Assembly: GCA_020650975.1 (NCBI GenBank)
Contig: JAIPMN010000507.1
Location: 1 to 30,460 of the forward strand
Length of the DNA stretch: 30,460 nucleotides
Direction: 5' to 3'
Source of the DNA: Apostichopus californicus
Lineage: Eukaryota > Echinodermata > Holothuroidea > Aspidochirotida > Stichopodidae
Under the pieces are notes generated by a model. The model ran no database searches. It was not told the DNA's origin and saw nothing but the letters and a program-made list of their open reading frames with translations. This document shows, one piece after another, positions 21,181 to 30,460 of this stretch. The position numbers and the translations under genes are program-made. Each line of letters begins with the position of its first letter. Positions within the stretch are counted from its first letter, which is position 1.

Positions 21181-23311
21181 TTAATTATTACAGTAAACAA
21201 CAGTGTACTCAACAGAAGGTTAAATTCTCCTGCCAATTTTAATTCAAAATGTGTCTATTTTAGTAGTTTCATTTATCAGTCGCTTAATTATTTTTATGTT
21301 TGTTCGTTTTGTTTTTTTGCCTTAAATCCTTTCTCATCCACATTGCATTATCTTTCTATGCATGTCTTACTCAAGGAGGCTTTGCAGACTTTATTGAATA
21401 TAAGTTTTTTTTTTCCTTTTTTTTTTTTGAATCATTGCTTATACTTTGTTTTGCCTTCCTTGTAGGGTTGCTTGACCATCTCACAAGTGTTAGTTTGTAC
21501 AAGAATTCCAGCTATTTGTCAATGAATTAGTTAAAGTCTGATGTTCATTATACATTAAGTCCTCTATCATATGACAAAATTGATCTGTGCTGCTACTGGT
21601 GTGGTCGAGTGACATTAACAAAACAGCTTAGGTGTGCATTTGTTACTTACGTTATCATGTCCAAACAATGGTCACAAGTTTCTTTTCAGTCGGTATGTGA
21701 GAGTTACGAAAAATTCCAAGATGATGTTCCATCCTACTGTGTTAAAGCAAAGCAGTAAATTTCTGTCAAAAAGAATGATTTTATCGAGCAGGAACTTTGG
21801 TGAATGGTTTTGATCTGTCAATACTTAATATAGCCAAGAAGACTTGTTCATTCATGTCCCACATTTCACAGAAGAATATCAGATACCCTATTTACTCTGC
21901 CATGATGGAGGGAAATATTTTAACTCCGGAGTAAAATATGATATAAATATTGTCTGGGTGAGGAACAATCGATTCCAGTGGCAACAAGAATCAAGGCACT
22001 CTGTGAATTAAAATGCTCACCGAAGGATGTATTTCATACACAGGGAATCATATAGTTAGTGATATCTTTCAAGATGCAGTCAGTTTGAATTAACCCGATA
22101 GTAAGTGGTTTCCAGTAATTTCCCCCGCATAGTAAATCCATGGTTCCTTCTCAGCGACAAGTTCTTTTGGCCTCTGTCATTTCAATAAAAAACACGATTT
22201 TTTTTTTCTTCTCAAAATCCGTATATTTGCTTTTTCTGTTGATGATATTAGAATGCTAGCAATAGTAATGTTAATAAGCTTCTTTTTTTTTCTTTCTTTT
22301 TTTCTAGATCCATCGTCTCTTCCATAAATACCAAACTTTTCTTCCACCAGTTAGCTTCTATTTGCCATGTTCTAGTAAATTTCTGTCTTGAAGAGCTCTA
22401 GTTTTATGTCTAGTTTTATGCAATTAATAGTAGTTTAATCATCTGCTGCATTTTTCTTTTCTTCTTCTTCTTCCCTTTTTGTTTTTGTTTATTTTGGTGT
22501 AAATTGTGAAAAGCAGTCTTTTGAGTTTGTAAACACATAAACACACTTCATTCTTCTGTTATAACGATGCAGTCGTGAAAGTCCCGGTTAAATAATTGAA
22601 AGAATTGAATTATTTCAAAGTTTTGTGACCAAAAGTGTCAACCAAATATTTCCAGAAAGGAGTTACGACCGACTTTGTTACTTGTTTGAGTAAATGAAAA
22701 GCAAAACATATAACATCATTGAGATAAGTTACGTCCGCTGAAGCGACCATTCCTACAAGTTGAGCGGGGTCACACCCTCTTTTTTTACATCACTTTAAGC
22801 AACTTTCAGTAGGAAGGTTAATACGTTTACTATATGTTTCTGACTGAAGTGACTGAAAGTGACATTAGAAGAGAGTGGGATCCCTGGTGGAAAAGTATTA
22901 TCTGTTTTACGTCCTCATTTCGTTACAGGGTAGTATTTGACGAGATAATGCCTTAATGTGGTCCATGTTGTTTAACTGGCTGGGGAAACTATAGCTTCAA
23001 AAATTGAGGTTTTATCATCTATTTACTATATCCGAAAGAATTTTTGATATTTTATTGATTTATTTACAATGTTTGTTTGTTTATTATTGATTTGTGAGTC
23101 GTCCAGGTATTTAACGACCGTTTTACCAGTGAGGGGTTTAAAGTGGGTATAAGGCTTGGTATGTGGTAGAGTACACAGCTATTTTTGTATTCACTTTTTT
23201 CTTTGTAATTTATGTTCATAGATTCAAATTTTGAAACCGATTAGTTTTCTTTGTATCAACGAAAATTATCAAGTATGCCGAGAGCAAAAAAATCAGTAGA
23301 GGTTGAGAAAT
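21181..23311. other. Non-coding sequence downstream of the receptor
   Basis: I see no gene. Another AATAAA with a T-rich downstream tract occurs at 22184-22189. T-rich runs occur near 21405-21430, 22199-22210 and 22284-22305. Confidence 0.6.
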
Positions 23312-23479
23312 ATGATGTCAGCCCCCCCTGCCCACGGTGTCCGTCAAATTGTTGGTCAAGTTGCTTTGGAACTTTTGCACTTTTCCTCAGCGACCAAAGA
23401 ATTGTTACCTGGTGACAAAGTCGTAGCCGAAAACGACCCACCAGAAATGGTACAAAAATTCTTCATTTACAAACTATAG
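23312..23479 (+). CDS. Small open reading frame, function unknown
   Basis: I do not recognise it. It opens with two consecutive ATG codons and runs 55 codons to TAG at 23477-23479, with an in-frame TAG at 23297 upstream. The peptide looks soluble and protein-like: MMSAPPAHGVRQIVGQVALE, later KELLPGDKVVAENDPPEM and a C-terminal KFFIYKL. It has no signal peptide or membrane helix. An acceptor-like tttcctcag falls inside it near 23390, so part of it could instead be an exon. The opposite strand carries an equally long frame, so chance is a serious alternative. Confidence 0.15.
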   Translation: MMSAPPAHGVRQIVGQVALELLHFSSATKELLPGDKVVAENDPPEMVQKFFIYKL

Positions 23480-23584
23480 GCTCAATCCACTGACTGGACA
23501 CCTATCTATCTCACAGACCAAAAGTGAAAATTTGCCACTTACGAGGCTGCCAAGTGACCCTGTGACACTGTTGGGTTATACCAG

Positions 23585-23597
23585 TAACCTTTGACCC
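23585..23597 (-). promoter_or_regulatory. DR1-type nuclear receptor half-site pair
   Basis: On the minus strand it reads gggtcaaaggtta: RGGTCA, one spacer base, then AGGTTA. The same 13 bases occur on the + strand at 26125-26137. Confidence 0.28.
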
Positions 23598-24790
23598 AAC
23601 ATCTGTCACAGTCTGTCTGTGTCAGTCCGTTTGTGTGTATAATCCCACTGCCGTTCCAACTTGCACTTTTGCCGCCGAAAGAATAGTTTGTGCGGGTTGG
23701 ATTCATAAAATTAGACACAAATTGAAACAAAACAAAAACAAACAAAAAATATAGTCAATCATATTGCAAGAAAATCAATATAATTTTTGTAAAACTCATT
23801 CTTCAAACTAAAGGTAGAAAGTTCCTTTTCGTTCAATTTGATTTTTTTTTTAATTATCATTTTATTCGATTGTTTTTTTTTTCTTTTAACCTTTTTCTAC
23901 GTGATCTGTAGGTTTAAATTAAATCTAAACTCATAGATCTATTTGTACATATAGGTATTGTACTTAGAGCACAGGAACGAAACCTTCTTCAGTTTTTGTT
24001 CGATTCTTTCTTATGAATAATCATTACTTTTGTAAATATGTAAATATAATGATCACTTTTTTTCCTCTCTCTCTACTCTCTAAGTACTTAAGTACTATCA
24101 TTAACAAGTTTATAAACCGACTTACAATTGAAACATTTACCCGATGGATGATACGCTGCTATTTATTGAACCATCATGTCACATTGTTTTATAAACTCCT
24201 CGTCACGAGTTTCTCGTGAGGTCTTTGTCGACTAAGTCCACACTGTGTGTAGAGAGGTGTATGACTGCTACTGCCTTCGACGTTGGTCTTGTCTGTGCGG
24301 TGCGAAGGCCGGTTTAGTAACCGCTACTCTGATGTGGAAATGAATTTATTTGAAATATTCCGTAGACTCATATTGAGTCTCTCCGTCTTCTAAGGACGAG
24401 TGCAGCTACGACATTTTTTTTCTTCTTTTTTTGGTTCGCAAGATCAATCGACTTTGCGGGCAGGCATTGTAACCGAGACATTCTTCATATGTTGCATTTG
24501 TTGTATCTTTCAAGAAAATGGGGTTTTTTTTATAGAGAGAGCAACTTTTTTCTTGTAAGCAAATATTAAGACACTCCAAAATTCAGTCCACATTTTCAGA
24601 ATTAAAGAGGTCATCCAAGAAATGTATAAAATGAGACATGCTGCTGCTTTTGAAGTGATGCGACTATGGTATACTTATGACATCACTGGGGGGAAGGTTT
24701 CCAAAGACCCCCCCCCCTGATGCATTCGCCCCATGCGATCTCTTCAATGATTTGAGAGACGACTTTGGGGAATGTGATCTGGATTATTTC

Positions 24791-24803
24791 TGACCTCTGA
24801 CCC
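24791..24803 (-). promoter_or_regulatory. DR1-type nuclear receptor half-site pair
   Basis: On the minus strand it reads gggtcagaggtca, a fully consensus pair of RGGTCA half sites with a one-base spacer. Confidence 0.3.
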
Positions 24804-26124
24804 CATCATGCTAAGATTCTAAATGCAAGCACAGCAACCCAAAAAAAAAATGGTATCTAGGTCAACTTTGAAGGTTATCTTCAAGTTTTTGTTCAGAAAA
24901 CAGTATATTTTTGGGTGCTGTGGGATGTTGGTGGCTTTGAAATAGGAACAAACCGGAGAAGAATTTATCTAATGAGAAGTGATATAGAATGAAGAATGGT
25001 ATTTGGCCATCTTTTGCTTGTCAAAGTAAAAATTCTAACTTGACAGTGAATTGGTACCCCAATGCATGATGGGATATGTATTTGTATGCGTTACCCTATT
25101 GGTTAAGATCATGTCTGTGATCTGTGTCATTGATAACTATCATACTGCACACTGGAGGTATAAACTTCATCCCGGTCACATGACCACAATTCTGATGTAA
25201 GAGGTCTAGATCCCAAACTGGCTGAAGTTACGTCAGTGATGGTTGCTATCACATTAAAGTTTCTCTATTTGTAAGGGAGTGCTTGGTAGAATTTATTGCA
25301 TACAAACAATCATGTGTATGAACAAATGTATCTCGCTATTTGCTGGTTTTATTAAAAGTGATGGGGCTATGCTATTATGGTCTCAGAGTTTGACAGAGAG
25401 GAGCCCCTGAAGCTGTCCATTGTTGGCTTGCTTGTACTTAATGGTTAATGGATTTGATCAATTAGTCTGATTAATACGCTTAATTAAGACAGTAAGTATT
25501 GTGACTATGGCTAATCTGATACCCTGCTAAACAATTTAATAAAACTTCACTAGAAAAATTCTTCATCTTGAGGATGCCAAATTTGCTCTGTCCTTTTTCA
25601 CGATGGCATACATATCAAAGGGAGCACTCGTTGCTTGGGACCGTGTTGAAGTTAACAGTCAGGCTCAGTGACTTAATGTAAAAGCCTCTTAATAACCATG
25701 AATGAAATGTAAACCAATGTATTCATAAGTCTTTACAATGGCTTTTCTGTTATAAATAACAAGAATGGAAATCTTTTATTTTTCTTTGATTTATCGTAAC
25801 ATTTTATTTTTTATTTTCTCTCTATTTTGTCCTGGTACAATGTCTTGAAGGGGAGTCATTGATTAGTTATAATCTTAACATGTGTTTACTCATTTCATAT
25901 TAAATTTGCATACTGATTTGCATATTCATATATTTGCACAGTATAAAAGCATCCTGATGTAACAATTTTGTCGTAAGGGTGTTCTTCGACTGTCTCGGAA
26001 TGAGCTCAGTTGAAATAAGTCCAGTTACTTTTCCTTTTTTTTTTTTGCCTTTTTCATGTGCCAATAAGAAAAAACAAACAACCCAGTATTCATGTAATTA
26101 AATGACACTGCCAATTGTTAATGG

Positions 26125-26137
26125 GGGTCAAAGGTTA
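26125..26137 (+). promoter_or_regulatory. DR1-type nuclear receptor half-site pair
   Basis: Reads gggtcaaaggtta, identical to the minus-strand word at 23585-23597. Confidence 0.28.
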
Positions 26138-26830
26138 CATACTGACTTGAGTAGAATGACCCAATTGCATAAATGATTTGCTGGAATAGTTTAATCCTAC
26201 TTCTCTATTGTTCATGTGAGGTCACTTGTGGGTAATGGTTAAGAGTTCCATGGTAGAAGATGCCTCTAAGAGAGATGGGCACATGACCACTTAATTATAC
26301 GACGCATAAATTAGGGGTACAGTTAGTCTATCCAATGGAGCTGGGTTCACCCATGCCTCTCTTTGATTTGTAATTTTTAGTCCCGACTTTATGCATCGCC
26401 ATATTCACATGGGGCTATTAAATTTCAGTATTGCTTAGACCATGCCTCCTTTAATGTTAATTCACAGTAAAATCCATGGTCCATCCCCATAAGTTAATTC
26501 ACACAGTATCAAGTTCAGCAGGGTTTTAGGTAGCCACGGTTCTCAGTATTATGCCTATGATCACGTGTAGTGGTTTCTGTTCTCTCCAGATGCCCCACAG
26601 TGTCCCTCACTCCTCACCTGTTGTCCATGATAATGTGTAGTACCTACTCCCTCTCGGAGGGACTACTGGTACTCACTTGACGGAACACGATTGCGATCAC
26701 ATGGTCTGCATTCTCAGTGTTCAGAGATGTGGGCAGGGGTTGATCAGGTTGTGTGGTGTGTTTTAGTTTTCCATCATGCCTTGACTCTGTCTCTATTAAC
26801 TTGTATTAAAGTATTGCAGGGTTTAAGCCA

Positions 26831-26860
26831 TGCCCCCTCCCCCTTCCCCCTTCCCCCTTA
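26831..26860 (+). repeat. ccccctt simple repeat
   Basis: Four units of about seven bases (cccccttc and variants) form a pyrimidine tract. No function is evident. Confidence 0.6.
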
Positions 26861-27144
26861 GTTGGGTTGTTGGTGCTGATTTATCCACCACTTTTTGAGA
26901 GAGTAAAACTCATGTGTCATTGGTTTCGTTCGATCAAGTATTGTATTACTACAGAATTTATTGTGTTAGGTATATCACACATTTAGTAACCAGGAACAGT
27001 TCAGTATATTTCATTGTCTATGTGATGTCCATGCTCTTCCTGTTAACACATATTCTGTCCAGAGAGAAAAGACTTGTCTACAAACTACTTAATATCTACT
27101 GCCAAAAGCCCTGTCTAGGGTAAATATGTAAAAGTTAGAGGGAC

Positions 27145-27468
27145 TGACATTCCAATTCTAGCAGGATCTTCTTCAGAGGCTAACTGAAATGAAAACTAAG
27201 GACATATTTGAAGACTAAGGACATTTTGAAAACTAAAGACATAGTTTTTACTAAGGACATATTTGAAATAGACAGATAGCTAGCTAAATTAGACAATTGA
27301 ACAATGTATAGAGCAAATTAAGACACCTCTCCTTTGTTCTGTCTAACTTTGCTCTATTCATTGTTCAGTTGTCCACTTTAGCTGTCCGTCCATCTGTCCC
27401 TCATTAAATGAAGTCTGTTGTCATTTTAGTTAGCCTCCGAAGAAGATCCTGCCATGATCGAAATGTCA
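27145..27468 (+). mobile_element. Foldback (long inverted repeat) element with hammerhead-like arms
   Basis: The outer arms 27145-27192 and 27421-27468 are inverted copies, 48 bases with seven mismatches. Inner arms at 27271-27324 and 27341-27390 are also inverted copies, with a small gap and a 16-base loop, so the whole segment can fold on itself. Each outer arm contains gaagaagatcctgc followed by a GAAA-like motif and tgtca, matching the hammerhead-like end at 14008-14044. The left arm is lengthened by a four-copy 19-base minisatellite. There is no coding capacity. It is best seen as a non-autonomous foldback element, perhaps derived from a hammerhead-bearing retroelement. Confidence 0.65.
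27192..27268 (+). repeat. Four-copy 19-base minisatellite
   Basis: Four imperfect units of aaaactaaggacatatttg follow one another inside the left half of the foldback element. They have no counterpart in the right half, so they expanded after the inverted repeat formed. Confidence 0.75.
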
Positions 27469-27571
27469 TAATGTTTTTTTTATCAGCAATGGTTTGTCTT
27501 GTTTTATTGTGTTAAAGTTGTGGTGTACATCTCTTGGTATAATATCTACTTGGTAATTTGTTTTTGGTCAG

Positions 27572-27621
27572 GTCACAATTGCTCTGAAATATGGAATACC
27601 AAAAAGCTCACCAGATATGAT
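27572..27621 (+). CDS. Exon-like 50-base segment, weak
   Basis: An acceptor (tttttggtcag, ending 27571) and a strong donor (gtaagt at 27622) frame 50 bases open in one frame, giving VTIALKYGIPKSSPDM. The ALKYGIPKSS part resembles the helix-turn-helix signature of Pipsqueak/CENP-B type DNA-binding domains (KYGIPKST), which also occurs in transposases. It is too short to identify, and no partner exon was found. Confidence 0.12.
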
Positions 27622-28377
27622 GTAAGTTCTGAGTATTATGTCCGTTGCTGATGTTGCCTGATAAAAGTGTTGCTAAGTTACGAAGCTACATAGGCCACAC
27701 CCCTAAGCACCATGAATTTGAGACATACGAAGATGGGTGATAGGGCCGTGTCATTTATTGGCATAGAAGGTGTCTAACCTCAGACTCATCTAAGCTCAGA
27801 GCCATACATCTGCATCTTAATGAGTTAACACAGCTACATGGTCAACACATTATGTATGACCTTGTGTGTATTAACATGAACATTTTTGTAGCTGTTTGTT
27901 TGTGTGTCAAATTTATAGCTGCTTTCTCGGCTTGTTGAGTTATAGCTACAAGTATTTATAAACAAGAGTAGATTTTCATCTGGATGCAAGTGGTGATTCA
28001 GACATTTCAGATACATAGCTGCAAAGTTTTACAGCTGCATCGTACAGATTAATATTACTAAATTAATATGATTTAATTGCAAGTTATGTATTATAACCAC
28101 AGTGATAAATTAATTTCCACTACAAAACAATAGCATCCCATTGTTTCAAGCAAATAGTAAGAAATATAACACTCTCATGTTTAGTTCTAAAATGTAAAAT
28201 AAAAGATCCCATACTGGGTTTGGTTTGGTCTAGTTTTCCACCTTCCCTATCCCTTTCCACTCGGTTGTAATGTTCTGGCTACAGAAACCCCCTCCTCCAT
28301 GCCCCCCCACCCCTTCTCCATCCACCCTTCCCCCTGCCCTTATCTATGAGTACCTCTAAATCAGTGTGAGGTGTGAT

Positions 28378-28427
28378 TTTTTTTTTTTTTTTTTTGAAGT
28401 TGTACATATACATATATATATATATTT
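28378..28427 (+). repeat. Poly-T and TA microsatellite
   Basis: A run of about 18 T is followed within 20 bases by a (TA)n tract. Simple sequence. Confidence 0.8.
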
Positions 28428-28836
28428 ACATTGTTATGTTTTGTGTTCTTCCTTTAATCAGCTTTAGTATTTCCACTTGTTACCAAATAGTCTTCTATTC
28501 TGTTGTATTCAAAAGAACCTTGAAGTTCTCCTATGCCCCCATGGATGGGGGTAAAGGGCGGGCCGTCATTTGTTCAGCTGCAAGGCATAAACTCCGTAAA
28601 CAGTGGTCATGGGGTTATGCTTTTCATCTTTAATGATAAAAATACAGGTTCCTACCGTTGAAATAAAATTAGAATTCATAGCTACCACTCTTTTGTGTTT
28701 TTTTGTTTTTCATTTTCTATTTTTTTCTCTACATTAATTGATTTATGAATTCATAATCTATATTTTTCGTGACATGTAAATGACATTTGTATTACAAAGA
28801 TTCAAAATGCTACTCCCAATTACTCACAGCAGACAT

Positions 28837-28858
28837 GGGGGGAGGGTGGGGGGGGGGG
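28837..28858 (+). other. Potential G-quadruplex motif
   Basis: Runs of six, three and eleven G are separated by single bases, enough for a four-tract quadruplex. Confidence 0.4.
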
Positions 28859-29866
28859 TTGTGGAGTGTACACCTTCCTCCCCTTTTCAACTCCACAGAA
28901 AAAGAAAAAAAAATTTGTTGTTAGCACAGACTTATGTTTAGACCTAAATTAAAGACCAAATTTATAGCCTAGCTATGCCCCAGAATGCACCATTTACTGT
29001 TTACAATTATTTTTTTGGTGGAGTACCTCAACCCCTTGGGCTTACCTCTTTAAAAGATCTTGGATCTGCCCCTGCACAGTGTCAGAGTACTCCCTCCAAC
29101 GCCCCCCCCCCCCCCGCAAAAAAAAGTCTTGAACAGAGGGAGCCGAAAGATATTTTAACGGACTGGCCAATGCCAATGAATTCCTAAATGGAGACTCCTT
29201 TTCGTGTTGTTAATTACCATCTTTAATTATCGGAATTGATTCTGAAGAAGAAATTATTAATTAATCATTATTGGCCCCAAATATGCTAGAATATCAAATA
29301 ATGGTCACCTGTGTTTAAACTTCAAAAGGTCTTTGTTTCCTCTTTCAAAGTAGTTTCCCTTCACCGTGAGATTTCGTGTCGTACTTTTTACCCCTCCCCA
29401 AAAAAATCTGTGCCAACTTCCCCCCCCCCCCCACCCCACCCCCTCGTAAGGTCTGGTATACCTCGTCAACTGAAAGAAAAAGGTAAAACATTGAAAATAA
29501 TGGAATAATGCTAGGCTAAACATAGCGGTACGATATCACAGAAAACATTGTTGGAATGCACTAAAAATATTCCATCCGGGAACTGAATTATTGTTGCCAT
29601 GGACTGTGAGCAGTACGACTTTTTTCCTTTCTGTTTTTCGCCAGGTATTTGATAGCTCCCCTTTCCGTCAGTGAAGTCGGCATTCCTTTTCTCAGTTTTG
29701 TTGTCTCTGGTTTTGCCTTCAGTGGTTTCAGGGCTTCCAATCTGTAGAACTTATCTCTTAACGTCCCCTTTCTTTTGTCCTATTAGTAAATCACAAACTA
29801 ATTCATGCAAGTAGGAATCGTTGGTTTATTTTTCTATCGCGAAGGATCTGCTGCCTCGTTCCCTTA

Positions 29867-29960
29867 AAGACGTCAAACTTTAAAGACGACTAGTAGCTAT
29901 CGCCGTGACGTGTCCGTTGAGTATATATAGAAGCGAGCATCTCTAGTTATCGGTTAATAT
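29867..29960 (+). promoter_or_regulatory. Candidate TATA promoter of a second gene
   Basis: A clear TATA box (gtatatatagaag, 29921-29933) is followed about 30 bases later by an initiator-like tctctagttat near 29950. Two CRE-like words lie upstream: gacgtc near 29868 and tgacgtg near 29907. This spacing is typical of an RNA polymerase II core promoter on the + strand. A consensus splice donor lies 150 bases downstream (30111). The local sequence is less repetitive than the flanks. Confidence 0.45.
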
Positions 29961-30110
29961 GAAAGTGTCTGGAAACATTAACTATTTCCCACGAATTTGT
30001 GTTTCTGTCTCGTCATAAACGCAAAAAGTAAGAATTTGCAATAATAACAGTTTGGCCATGAATCACGTGTTATATCTTGGTATCTACGATTCTCCCTTGG
30101 CGCGGATCCG
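29952..30110 (+). other. Candidate first exon (mostly 5' UTR)
   Basis: If transcription starts near 29952, the first exon would end at 30110 before the donor gtgagt. It contains a 19-codon frame starting at the ATG in aatatgaaagtg (about 29959) and closing at TAA near 30018. A second ATG at 30058 opens 17 codons (MNHVLYLGIYDSPLAR...) running into the donor. An E-box cacgtg lies at 30064-30069. Joined to the acceptor at 30314 the second frame closes after seven more codons. Either these are upstream frames in a leader, or the true next exon lies outside the window. Confidence 0.3.
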
Positions 30111-30314
30111 GTGAGTGTAGGTTGCCCCCTCCCCCTCCCTTTTCAATCCCCCACACAAAAAAACTTAAAAGTAGTTATCAGCACAACCTTCATCTAACGA
30201 CCCCAGGGCCACACTCCTTCTTTTTTTAAATCATGAATCCGCTCTTGTTCCCTTCCCGTCCCCTCCCACCCCCCACCCCCATCCCGTAAATTATCTCTCC
30301 TTTCCCTGTGCCAG

Positions 30315-30413
30315 GTCTCATAAAATCATAAAATAAAGATTCGTCAACTCATGGAAGTCTTCCTGAAGTTAAAATACAGCTGAGAACAGTGAAACAACTC
30401 GAATATGTTATTG
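30315..30413 (+). other. Candidate second exon of the new transcript
   Basis: A pyrimidine tract and ccag (ending 30314) precede 99 bases that end at a strong donor, gtaagt (30414). All three frames contain stops over the full length, so it would be leader sequence. From an alternative acceptor (aaatacag, ending 30379) the last 34 bases are open, giving LRTVKQLEYVI. Weak, but its position just downstream of the promoter candidate makes it worth listing. Confidence 0.22.
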
Positions 30414-30460
30414 GTAAGTCCATCACCCTCACCACTACCCCCCCCCCCCCGCAACTTCCC

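Larger units (their letters stand above)
23480..27120. other. Non-coding stretch with scattered DR1-type words
   Basis: No exon was recognised in these 3.6 kb. The stretch carries three DR1-type nuclear receptor words listed separately, a C-run patch at about 24710, a C/T-rich ccccctt array near 26831-26860 and T-rich runs. Frames at 24013-24219 and 26914-27123 are AT-rich and unrecognisable. Confidence 0.55.
27623..29866. other. Non-coding sequence before the second promoter
   Basis: No gene was recognised. Contents include C-rich tracts near 28300, a poly-T and TA microsatellite (28378-28427), a G-rich run (28837-28858), and runs of 13-14 C at 29102-29115 and 29420-29432. Frames at 28975-29187 and 29311-29508 run through poly-C and give poly-proline. 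Confidence 0.55.

Noticed and set aside
28975-29523. Frames on both strands around the C runs
   Set aside because: Poly-proline or poly-glycine from homopolymers, with no conserved domain.
1-30460. CRISPR arrays, operons, rRNA genes
   Set aside because: The spliced animal gene, large introns and low coding density rule out a prokaryotic reading, and no array of regularly spaced identical repeats is present.

Overview
The window is animal (metazoan) nuclear DNA. It is AT-rich and almost all non-coding, with short exons bounded by GT-AG splice sites and introns of 0.65 to 5.7 kb. It also holds many poly-G/poly-C runs, microsatellites and small degenerate repeats. Gene content and texture suit a marine invertebrate deuterostome. 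Echinoderm, perhaps a sea cucumber, is my best guess, but it rests on general resemblance and not on a diagnostic marker.

The one securely recognised gene is on the + strand, from about 3842 to 19094, with its 3' UTR beyond. It is the cytoplasmic part of a type I receptor serine/threonine kinase of the TGF-beta superfamily, closest in its diagnostic loop to the BMP receptors BMPR1A/BMPR1B (ALK3/ALK6). Six exons join in frame: 3842-3992 (juxtamembrane and GS domain), 6428-6620 (glycine loop, VAVK lysine, alpha-C), 9948-10245 (L45 loop, catalytic loop, metal-binding motif), 10896-11071 (activation segment, APE, helix F), 16776-16906 (C-lobe) and 18972-19094 (C-lobe end and stop). Together they give 357 residues. 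I found no signal peptide, ectodomain or transmembrane exon, so these probably lie upstream of the window. In such receptors a type II receptor phosphorylates the GS domain, and the kinase then phosphorylates R-Smads.

The receptor is unusual. The near-invariant catalytic loop HRDLKSKN reads HRDITSSN, the DLG motif reads DLA, and the glycine of the conserved ILGF segment is arginine. The ATP-binding lysine, alpha-C glutamate, HRD aspartate, loop asparagine and metal-binding aspartate all remain. It is either a divergent paralogue with altered catalysis or a partly decayed one.

Layout: 1-3841 is mostly featureless upstream sequence with one weak exon candidate (738-929). 3842-19094 is the receptor gene; its introns hold a near-perfect 53-bp-stem hairpin (10291-10407), a hammerhead-like repeat end (14008-14044), a tRNA-like SINE remnant (16032-16100), and a 153-168 bp tandem repeat (17165-17680). 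19095-29600 is 3' UTR and intergenic sequence with several poly(A) signals, direct-repeat-1 nuclear-receptor-like sites and a foldback element (27145-27468) whose arms resemble hammerhead ribozyme cores. 29867-30413 looks like the TATA promoter and first exons of a second + strand gene that runs off the window.
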